From an uncultured Lachnospiraceae bacterium (GTDB lineage Bacteria > Bacillota > Clostridia > Lachnospirales > Lachnospiraceae), in contig CAMWTF010000062.1 of NCBI GenBank assembly GCA_947177105.1, positions 1 to 9,854 of the forward strand: a stretch of 9,854 nt of DNA, written 5' to 3'. Every line of letters starts with the position of its first letter. Position 1 is the stretch's first letter. Under the pieces are notes generated by a model. The model saw only the letters and a list, made by a program, of their open reading frames with translations. It was not told the DNA's origin and searched no databases. Below are positions 1 through 5,094 of the stretch, one piece after another. The position numbers were made by a program, and so were the translations under genes.

Positions 1-713
1 CGGAAAATGATTTTGGAAAGCTACCCCAGATTCAAAAGCGGATTCTGGAGGCATATGAGCAGGATTTATCCAAACAGGCGCCAAACGATATTGTTCCCAA
101 GATCAGGATGTTGTGGAACAGCATTCCGTCCCAGCTTGCGAAGGAAAATAAGAAATTTATTTATGGCCTTGTCCGGGAGGGCGGGCGCGCCAAGGACTAT
201 GAGGCGGCGATTATGTGGCTGGCTGACTGTGGGCTTATTCATAAAGTCAGCAGAGTGACCGTCGGCCATCTGCCCCTTAAGGCATATGAGGATATGAGAG
301 CGTTCAAGCTCTTTATGGTGGATGTGGGCCTGCTCGGCTGTATGGTCGGCATCAGCCCTAAGATTCTTCTTGATGGCAATGCCCTTTTTATTGAATTTAA
401 GGGGGCATTGGCAGAGCAATATGTCCTGCAGCAGCTAATCACATCCGATTGGGGCATCTATTACTACACAAATGATAACAGTACCTGTGAGGTTGACTTC
501 GTTCTGGATACGGGAGAGCAGATTATTCCCGTGGAAGTAAAGGCAGAAGTCAATCTCAAAGCCAAAAGTCTGAAAAGCTTTGTGGAAAAATATAAACCGG
601 GCAAGGCGGTCCGTGCGTCCATGTCTGACTACAGGGAAGAAGACTGGCTGGTCAATATTCCGCTGTATGCGATTGGAGAGGGAATAAATTCAAACTGGAT
701 ATCCGCGCGCTGA
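1..713 (+). CDS. DUF4143-type AAA ATPase, C-terminal part (5' end outside window)
   Basis: The reading frame is open from base 3, giving 236 residues with the N-terminal ATPase domain missing. What remains looks like the tail of the widespread bacterial AAA ATPases that carry a DUF4143 domain: a winged-helix-like stretch (FIYGLVREGGRAKDY, then ADCGLIHKV), the VDVGLLG segment, KGALAEQYVLQQL, and a PD-(D/E)xK-like core where CEVDFVLD is followed by PVEVKAE. The family's function is poorly known; many members are thought to be NTPases with a nuclease-like tail. The family pattern ends around IPLYAIG, and here about eleven further residues (to ISAR) follow. Those lie over the 3' end of the convergent acetyltransferase gene. 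Family assignment is fairly sure; the cellular role is unknown. Confidence 0.82.
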   Translation, partial: ENDFGKLPQIQKRILEAYEQDLSKQAPNDIVPKIRMLWNSIPSQLAKENKKFIYGLVREGGRAKDYEAAIMWLADCGLIHKVSRVTVGHLPLKAYEDMRAFKLFMVDVGLLGCMVGISPKILLDGNALFIEFKGALAEQYVLQQLITSDWGIYYYTNDNSTCEVDFVLDTGEQIIPVEVKAEVNLKAKSLKSFVEKYKPGKAVRASMSDYREEDWLVNIPLYAIGEGINSNWISAR

Positions 714-1129
714 TAGCTATGTGTGCTGTCAACAGGAATTTCCCGGAAACCGAATTTTTCATATATATGGAGCGCCGGCTTTAGAATGCGGTTGGATATG
801 ATGACCAGCCGCTTGGCCCCGCGGGTTAGAGCATAGTCCATGCAGGCTTTGAAAACTGCGCTTCCCGCGCCGTGCTGCCGCTGGTTTTCATCCGTGGCAA
901 GCTTGCAGATCTCCCACTCACTGTCGTTTATTGGCGCCGCCATTGCCGTAGATAACACGGTTTCTCCTTCCACGGCAAAGAAAATCATCGCGCCCTTTTC
1001 CAGCAATTCCTCTGCGTGATATAAAGTATCATAGTCATCCTGTTCCATGGCAAAATATTTTTCAATCCAGGCTGTGTTCAGGCGGATAAAATCATCCCTG
1101 AACCGGGGCTGATATTCTACAATCTGCAT
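629..1129 (-). CDS. GNAT family N-acetyltransferase
   Basis: This 166-residue protein has a GNAT fold. Motif A is around residues 75-95 (CKLATDENQRQHGAGSAV, the Q-x-x-G-x-G/A acetyl-CoA loop) and motif B is at 118-129 (PALHIYEKFGF). It should transfer an acetyl group from acetyl-CoA to an amine; the substrate cannot be read from the sequence. I chose the ATG at 1129 because GGAGG sits 7 nt upstream; an ATG 20 codons earlier (1189) has no comparable site and would overlap the promoter. The family usually ends close to the RADIQFEF segment (about residue 148). Here 18 extra residues run antisense through the end of the ATPase gene, so the natural stop may have been lost. It is divergent from the LysR gene and is probably its target. 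Confidence 0.87.
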   Translation of the reverse strand: MQIVEYQPRFRDDFIRLNTAWIEKYFAMEQDDYDTLYHAEELLEKGAMIFFAVEGETVLSTAMAAPINDSEWEICKLATDENQRQHGAGSAVFKACMDYALTRGAKRLVIISNRILKPALHIYEKFGFREIPVDSTHSYQRADIQFEFIPSPIAYSGILTSQSSSL

Positions 1130-1167
1130 TTTCTGATCCTCCGTTTTCAAATAGTTTTTTCTGCCGC

Positions 1168-1197
1168 TTGACTTTATTATAGCGGGCATATTAAAAT
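1168..1197 (+). promoter_or_regulatory. Possible promoter of the LysR gene
   Basis: TTGACT (1168-1173, 5 of 6) and TAAAAT (1192-1197, 5 of 6) are separated by 18 nt. It overlaps the opposing GNAT promoter almost completely. The palindrome at 1214-1231 would lie just downstream of the start, fitting autorepression, which is common for LysR-type regulators. Confidence 0.45.
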
Positions 1198-1204
1198 AAG
1201 TAAA
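1176..1204 (-). promoter_or_regulatory. Sigma-A-type promoter of the GNAT gene
   Basis: On the minus strand a perfect -10 TATAAT (1176-1181) lies 17 nt from TTTACT (1199-1204, 4 of 6 matches to TTGACA). The predicted start near 1169 leaves a leader of about 40 nt before the ATG at 1129. The palindrome at 1214-1231 falls at about -45 to -62, a usual position for a LysR-type activator. Confidence 0.6.
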
Positions 1205-1213
1205 ACAAATAAA

Positions 1214-1231
1214 TCTAATGTTTATATTAGA
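1214..1231. promoter_or_regulatory. Palindromic operator candidate (LysR-type box)
   Basis: TCTAAT-N6-ATTAGA is a perfect inverted repeat in the divergent intergenic region. It contains two T-N11-A pairs (1214/1226 and 1219/1231), the loose consensus of LysR-type sites. It starts 10 bp beyond the GNAT -35 and ends 14 bp before the LysR start codon. That it binds this regulator is inferred from position only. Confidence 0.55.
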
Positions 1232-1245
1232 GAAAGCGATATATA

Positions 1246-2115
1246 ATGAACCGATATATAGCGTTACATAAAATAGTGGAACTTGGGAGCTTTACCAAGG
1301 CGGCGGAGGCCCTGGGTTATACCCAGTCCTCCATCAGCCAGATGATCGCCTCTCTGGAAAAGGAATTGTCCATAAAGCTGCTCACCCGTTCCCGCCACGG
1401 AATAAAATTGACTCTGGAGGGGGCAAAGCTTTATCCCCATGTGGAGAGGACCATATGCCAGTATCGGGCCATGTGTGAAAAGGCCAAAGAGATCCGTGGA
1501 CTGGAAACGGGAATTATCCGAGTGGGAACTATCTCCAGTATTACCTGTCACTGGATGCCGCAGCTGATCAAAGGTTTCAAGGAGCAGTATCCGAATGTAC
1601 AGTTTTTGTTTCATCAGGGGGATTATACCCTGATTCCGGAGTGGATCAGAACAGGGGCCGTGGACTTTGGCTTCATCACGCCGCTGGCCAGCGCGGATCT
1701 GGAAACCAGGGTTATCAAGGACGGGGAAATGCTGGCTGTTCTGCCCAGGAATCATGCACTGGCATCCCAGCCATGTATCCGTCTGGAAGAAATGGCGGGG
1801 GAGCCGTACATTCTGTTGGAGGAAGGGCAATACAGCGAGCCCATTGCGGCCTTTGAGGCGGCGGGCCTGCGGCCCAATATTCAATATACCATCCACGATG
1901 ACTATGCCATTATGACAATGGTGGAGGCGGGGCTGGGCGTGAGCATCCTGGCAAAGCTCATGCTGCGCCGCACAGGCTTTAAGAATGTATGTCTGCCCAT
2001 TAAGCCGCCCATTTACCGGACTCTGGCGGTGGCTTACAAGGATAAGGACAGCCTGCCCTTGGCGAGTAAATATTTTATTGACTATCTGATGGAGCACAGG
2101 GACGAACTGCCCTGA
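1246..2115 (+). CDS. LysR family transcriptional regulator
   Basis: At 289 residues this is a full-length LysR-type regulator. The N-terminal winged helix-turn-helix is at residues 3-60, with the typical sequence GSFTKAAEALGYTQSSISQ followed by LEKELSIKLLTR. A linker helix follows, and the periplasmic-binding-protein-like effector domain runs from about residue 90 to the end (GIIRVGTISSI, DFGFITP, later VEAGLGVSIL). The ligand cannot be predicted. The ATG has only a weak purine-rich site upstream (AGAAAG), so translation may be modest. The divergent GNAT gene shares its control region and is the likeliest target; autoregulation is also likely. I see no clear terminator after the gene. Confidence 0.93.
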   Translation: MNRYIALHKIVELGSFTKAAEALGYTQSSISQMIASLEKELSIKLLTRSRHGIKLTLEGAKLYPHVERTICQYRAMCEKAKEIRGLETGIIRVGTISSITCHWMPQLIKGFKEQYPNVQFLFHQGDYTLIPEWIRTGAVDFGFITPLASADLETRVIKDGEMLAVLPRNHALASQPCIRLEEMAGEPYILLEEGQYSEPIAAFEAAGLRPNIQYTIHDDYAIMTMVEAGLGVSILAKLMLRRTGFKNVCLPIKPPIYRTLAVAYKDKDSLPLASKYFIDYLMEHRDELP

Positions 2116-2139
2116 AAGAGTGTTTTTCTTTTTTGGGGC

Positions 2140-2168
2140 TTGTAAGCACAGGGCGAATCCTGTAAAAT
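2140..2168 (+). promoter_or_regulatory. Possible promoter of the DUF3795-TPR-regulator operon
   Basis: TTGTAA (2140-2145, 4 of 6) and TAAAAT (2163-2168, 5 of 6) are 17 nt apart in the 106-bp gap after the LysR gene. Around it lie inverted arms TTGTAAG (2140-2146) and CTTACAT (2171-2177), and between them a small hairpin ACAGG-N6-CCTGT (2148-2163). The arms resemble the ATGTAAG repeats at 3863-3891, so control by the same regulator is possible. Confidence 0.4.
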
Positions 2169-2221
2169 AACTTACATGACAGAAAATAGCTTAATACTGA
2201 TTATTTAGGAAGGTGTGTCCG

Positions 2222-2509
2222 ATGGAACAAAGGATAGATTTTACTAAAATAACCGCCTGTGGGGAGTGCTGCGAGGGGTGCATAAAACGGCTGGAGGGCT
2301 CCTGCAAGGGCTGTATTGAGGCGGACGGGTATGTACCGGAATGGGCCGGATCGGGCCGCTGTAAGGTACATGCCTGCGCCAGAGAGCATGATGTGCAGTT
2401 CTGCGGCCTGTGTCCGGAGTTTCCCTGTAAGGATTTGACCTCTGTCATACATTGGAACCCGCATATAACGGAGCATCTCGCCGGGCTGGCAGAGAAATAT
2501 CCGGGATAA
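2222..2509 (+). CDS. Cysteine-rich DUF3795 family protein
   Basis: This small protein of 95 residues holds 11 cysteines, at 13, 16, 17, 20, 28, 31, 47, 52, 61, 64 and 69. Their spacing (CGECCEGC, SCKGC, then RCKVHAC and FCGLCPEFPC) is that of DUF3795, a family common in Clostridia and Archaea and presumed to bind zinc or another metal. No enzymatic role is established. The ATG at 2222 is preferred because AGGAAGG lies 8 nt upstream; the earlier in-frame GTG at 2213 is inside that ribosome site. It heads a tight set with the TPR gene 22 bp downstream. What a DUF3795 protein does beside a response regulator is unclear. Confidence 0.85.
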   Translation: MEQRIDFTKITACGECCEGCIKRLEGSCKGCIEADGYVPEWAGSGRCKVHACAREHDVQFCGLCPEFPCKDLTSVIHWNPHITEHLAGLAEKYPG

Positions 2510-2531
2510 AAACGAATGGAGGGATAAAAAC

Positions 2532-3032
2532 ATGGCTTCAAAACTGCCTATAGTCCGTCAGACCGCATGGCTGTCGTTACTGCCTCAACTGCTGCTTATT
2601 ATGGTATTCACGGTGATCTTTGGCTTTATGGCGAAATCCTTCATCAAGGGCCTTGACTGGGCTTCGCTGTTTTATTTGGCCGCTCACATATTGTTGAGAT
2701 CTTTGGTGCCGAGAAACCACCGACGGGGAATTGCTCTGTCCAAGGCTGGTAATTATGCCCAAGCTATCTGTGAATATGAGAAAAGCTATGAATTTTTTAC
2801 CCGGCATGCATGGATTGACAGATACCGCTTTATTGTGCTGCTCTCCGCCAGCAGGATATCCTATACGGAGATGGCGCTGGTGAATATTGCGTTCTGCTAC
2901 AGTCAGACAGGAGACGGAAATATGGCAAAGAAATACTATGAAAAAGCGTTAAGCCAATTCCCGGACAGCACAATGGCCCAGACGGCTTTGCAGATGATTC
3001 ATTCCGTAGAGAACAGCAATGGGGCCCAGTAA
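2532..3032 (+). CDS. Membrane-anchored tetratricopeptide-repeat protein
   Basis: The 166-residue product has a hydrophobic segment at about 13-35, a second weaker one at 43-59, and a soluble part with TPR-like helices. One repeat is around 62-90 (GIALSKAGNYAQAICEYEKSY) and one at 114-146 (ALVNIAFCYSQTGD, then AKKYYEKALSQFP). TPRs hold proteins together, so it may be a scaffold or sensor partner at the membrane; no specific role can be named. A GGAGGG site sits 8 nt before the ATG. It follows the DUF3795 gene by 22 bp and precedes the response regulator by 48 bp, so the three are probably co-transcribed. Its position where a histidine kinase might be expected is notable but proves nothing. Confidence 0.75.
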   Translation: MASKLPIVRQTAWLSLLPQLLLIMVFTVIFGFMAKSFIKGLDWASLFYLAAHILLRSLVPRNHRRGIALSKAGNYAQAICEYEKSYEFFTRHAWIDRYRFIVLLSASRISYTEMALVNIAFCYSQTGDGNMAKKYYEKALSQFPDSTMAQTALQMIHSVENSNGAQ

Positions 3033-3080
3033 TGCATAGAAATTCGCGTTTTGGAATTGTTGTCAGGGAGGAAATAAGCG

Positions 3081-3767
3081 GTGCAGCGGATATTTGTGGT
3101 GGAGGACGATGAAGAGATAGCCAGAAACTTGGTGCGTTTATTATGCGCAGAAGGTTTTGGAGTGATCCATGCCCCTACCCAGCGCAAGGCTCTCGCCATG
3201 TTGACGCAGGAACAGTATGATTTGGCGCTGGTGGACATATCGCTGCCGGACGGCAGCGGATTTACGGTCTGTACGGAGATCAAACGGGTACGGGATGTGC
3301 CCGTTATTTTCCTGACCGCTTTTGGGGACGAGGCCAGCGTGGTGACAGGGCTGAACATGGGAGCCGACGATTATATCATCAAACCTTTCCGCATACGGGA
3401 ACTGATCGCCAGGATTCAGGTGGCGCTGCGGAAGGCGCAGCCGACTTTGGCCGTCATGGAAGTGGGTGGTTTGACCATTGATATGGCGGGCGGCATCGTG
3501 AAAAAGGAAGGCAGGGAGATTCCGCTTTCCGCACTGGAATATCGCCTGTTGCTGGTATTTTGCAATAATCCCAGAAGTATTATCACCAGGGAACGGCTGC
3601 TGGACGAATTATGGGACACCGCAGGGGAGTTTGTCACAGACAATACATTGACAGTATATGTGAAACGCCTGCGGGAAAAGATAGAGGATGATCCCTCCAA
3701 TCCCCGGATTATTTTGACGGTTCGCGGCACGGGATACCGCCTGGGAGGAAGCTCTGCCGCACAATAA
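3081..3767 (+). CDS. OmpR/PhoB-family response regulator (orphan)
   Basis: The 228 residues form a complete two-domain regulator. The receiver domain (1-115) has the acidic pair D9/D10, phospho-acceptor D52 (LVDISLPDGSG), T79 and K101 (IIKPF). The winged-helix output domain (about 127-222) has the recognition helix near 185-201 (TDNTLTVYVKRLREK) and the wing RGTGY at 215-219. All phosphorylation residues are intact, so a kinase should exist, but none is encoded next to it and a strong terminator follows at once. The start is GTG at 3081, with GGGAGG 9 nt upstream. Family resemblance includes VanR/VncR-like cell-envelope regulators, but I cannot assign a subfamily. The repeat-containing promoter of the cell-wall gene pair 100 bp downstream is a likely target. 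Confidence 0.93.
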   Translation: MQRIFVVEDDEEIARNLVRLLCAEGFGVIHAPTQRKALAMLTQEQYDLALVDISLPDGSGFTVCTEIKRVRDVPVIFLTAFGDEASVVTGLNMGADDYIIKPFRIRELIARIQVALRKAQPTLAVMEVGGLTIDMAGGIVKKEGREIPLSALEYRLLLVFCNNPRSIITRERLLDELWDTAGEFVTDNTLTVYVKRLREKIEDDPSNPRIILTVRGTGYRLGGSSAAQ

Positions 3768-3791
3768 ATGAGCTTATTATAACAGTTCATC

Positions 3792-3820
3792 AACCGTTGC
3801 TCTAAAGGGCAGCGGTTTTT
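3792..3820 (+). terminator. Rho-independent terminator after the response regulator
   Basis: An 11-bp stem (3792-3802 with 3807-3817, two G-T pairs) with the loop TAAA is followed by a run of five T. It separates the regulator operon from the cell-wall gene pair. Confidence 0.88.
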
Positions 3821-3862
3821 GTATGCGCAGTGTGACGGATCTCTCATTCAATAGTCATGTAA

Positions 3863-3907
3863 ATGTAAGACGGATGTCACGGAAATGTAAGTTTGATGGT
3901 TTATAAT
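3863..3907 (+). promoter_or_regulatory. Activator-type promoter with three 11-bp-spaced direct repeats
   Basis: Heptamers ATGTAAG (3863), ATGTCAC (3874) and ATGTAAG (3885) start exactly 11 bp apart; a fourth ATG with weaker match is at 3896. A perfect TATAAT follows at 3902-3907, but the -35 place 17 nt upstream (ACGGAA) matches poorly. PhoB/OmpR-family regulators are known to bind direct repeats with 11-bp spacing overlapping a weak -35. I infer that the adjacent response regulator activates this promoter. Confidence 0.65.
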
Positions 3908-3947
3908 ATGGACATATAAGTTATTAATCAATATGCAGAGGATTCAT

Positions 3948-4115
3948 ATGAAAAACAGGATAAATAAATACAAATGCCGTAAATTCTTAAAAAACAGCGT
4001 TATTGTGGTAAATGGAACCATACTGTGTACACTGATGATTCCCTTCTGTGCGCTGTTTGTTTTGATCGATGTGGTTTGGGTGCTGACGGATGAAATGATC
4101 AAAAAGCTGGATTGA
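3948..4115 (+). CDS. Small membrane protein of unknown function
   Basis: This encodes 55 residues: a basic head (MKNRINKYKCRKFLKN), a long hydrophobic stretch at about 18-49 and a short polar tail ending EMIKKLD. The layout suggests a single-pass or hairpin inner-membrane peptide with its positive N-terminus inside. I do not recognise a family. The ATG at 3948 is chosen because AGAGG lies 6 nt upstream; the in-frame ATG at 3933 starts before that site and has none of its own. It is the first gene after the repeat promoter, 23 bp ahead of the glycosyltransferase gene, so it may act with that enzyme or respond to the same envelope signal. Confidence 0.6.
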   Translation: MKNRINKYKCRKFLKNSVIVVNGTILCTLMIPFCALFVLIDVVWVLTDEMIKKLD

Positions 4116-4138
4116 TTTTGATGGAGGAGTGTGGCAAG

Positions 4139-4888
4139 GTGAGCGGACAGAAGATTAAGCTGCAAAAGAAGAGAAAGAAAAAGCAGGTCGTACAAAATAT
4201 GCTTTTGGGCTTGTTGGTTCTCTTTTTTGCGGCATACTTGGGGGCAGGGGCTTTTTTCTGCATGAAAGGGTACGGGACGTACCATAGGGCGGTTCAGGAG
4301 AAGTCCCTGACGGAAAGAGTTGAAGAGATCAGGAGTTCGGAGGATTTTACAGCTTATTCCGAACTGCCGCAATTCTATATTGATGCTACTCTGGCCGTGG
4401 AGGATCGCAGGTTCAAATGGCATTGGGGGATTGACCCCATCGCCATCTGCCGGGCACTGTGGACGGACATAAAGGCCGGTTCCTTTGTGGAGGGCGGCAG
4501 CACCATCACCCAGCAGATTGCCAAGAATATGCTTTTCACACAGGAAAAGAAGGTGGAGAGAAAGATTGCCGAGATGATTGCCGCGCTGAAAATGGAACTT
4601 ACATACACAAAGCAGGAAATATTTGAGCTATATGCCAATACGGCCTATTTTGGCAGCGGACATTACGGGATTTATCAGGCATCTATGGGGTATTTCGGAA
4701 AGAAACCCTCGGAACTGACAGATTATGAGGCGGCCATGCTGGCAGGTGTCGTTAACGCCCCCTCCGCCTATTCCCCGGACAGTCACAAAGACTTGGCGCA
4801 GCAGCGGGCACAGCAGGTGCTGAATAAGATGGTAAAATACAAGATTATCACCCGGGAGCAGGCGGAGGCAATCAAAGCGGCCAAGTAA
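4139..4888 (+). CDS. Monofunctional GT51 peptidoglycan glycosyltransferase
   Basis: The protein polymerises lipid II into glycan strands on the outer face of the membrane. With a GTG start it has 249 residues: a very basic N-terminus, one membrane anchor (about 17-41), then a GT51 domain. All GT51 motifs are visible: VEDRRFKWHWG with catalytic E88, GGSTITQQIAKN (119-130), RKIAEMIAALKME (141-153), and KQEIFELYANTAYFGSG with E163. No transpeptidase domain follows, so it is monofunctional like MtgA/SgtB, not a class A PBP. I chose GTG 4139 because GGAGGAG sits 9 nt upstream; the ATG at 4121 has no ribosome site and overlaps that motif. It is co-transcribed with the small membrane protein. Confidence 0.92.
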   Translation: MSGQKIKLQKKRKKKQVVQNMLLGLLVLFFAAYLGAGAFFCMKGYGTYHRAVQEKSLTERVEEIRSSEDFTAYSELPQFYIDATLAVEDRRFKWHWGIDPIAICRALWTDIKAGSFVEGGSTITQQIAKNMLFTQEKKVERKIAEMIAALKMELTYTKQEIFELYANTAYFGSGHYGIYQASMGYFGKKPSELTDYEAAMLAGVVNAPSAYSPDSHKDLAQQRAQQVLNKMVKYKIITREQAEAIKAAK

Positions 4889-4922
4889 GCAGGTGACAAG
4901 AGGGGGCCGGGCTGATTGGGGG

Positions 4923-4952
4923 TTGTTAATCCTGTTGAAGCTATGATACAAT
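4923..4952 (+). promoter_or_regulatory. Extended -10 promoter of the kinase-fold operon
   Basis: TTGTTA (4923-4928, 4 of 6) is 18 nt from TACAAT (4947-4952), which carries a TGn extension at 4944-4946. The start near 4959 leaves a leader of about 27 nt before the 35-codon gene. No clear terminator is seen between the glycosyltransferase stop and this promoter, so some read-through is possible. Confidence 0.62.
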
Positions 4953-4985
4953 AAAACCATTCCGTATTTCAGGAGGAACAATTGC

Positions 4986-5093
4986 ATGAAATCGAGTCAT
5001 ATGTCTAATCAGGCAATAGCCGAAGCCGCCAATATCGCTGTAGAAGATGTGAATATTATATTGTCGGCGACATTTACAGTATGGGGGTATTGA
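4986..5093 (+). CDS. 35-residue peptide gene upstream of the kinase-fold gene
   Basis: An ATG placed 8 nt after a consensus AGGAGGA opens 35 codons (MKSSHMSNQAIAEAANIAVE at the start, TFTVWGY at the end). The stop is one base before the ATG of the kinase-fold gene, so the two are probably translationally coupled. The stretch IAEAANIAVEDVNIIL weakly resembles one helix-turn-helix unit or the first helices of HU-like proteins, but it is too short to be a full domain. It could be a functional small protein, a leader that tunes translation of the next gene, or a remnant. There is no Cys and no leader/core pattern typical of a modified peptide. Translation is likely; function is unknown. Confidence 0.55.
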   Translation: MKSSHMSNQAIAEAANIAVEDVNIILSATFTVWGY

Positions 5094-5094
5094 G

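Noticed and set aside
1264..2097. Minus-strand open frame of 277 codons opposite the LysR gene
   Set aside because: It is fully antisense to a well-conserved LysR protein, rich in His/Gln/Leu as expected of a shadow frame, and has no family features.
2503..2531. Direct repeat GGGATAAAAAC at 2503-2513 and 2521-2531
   Set aside because: It spans a stop codon and the next ribosome site; only two short copies, best explained as chance or a small local duplication without clear function.
4986..5093. 35-codon gene as a lanthipeptide or other modified-peptide precursor beside a kinase-type synthetase
   Set aside because: The peptide has no Cys and no leader/core layout, and the partner lacks lyase and cyclase domains, so the comparison with class III/IV synthetases fails.
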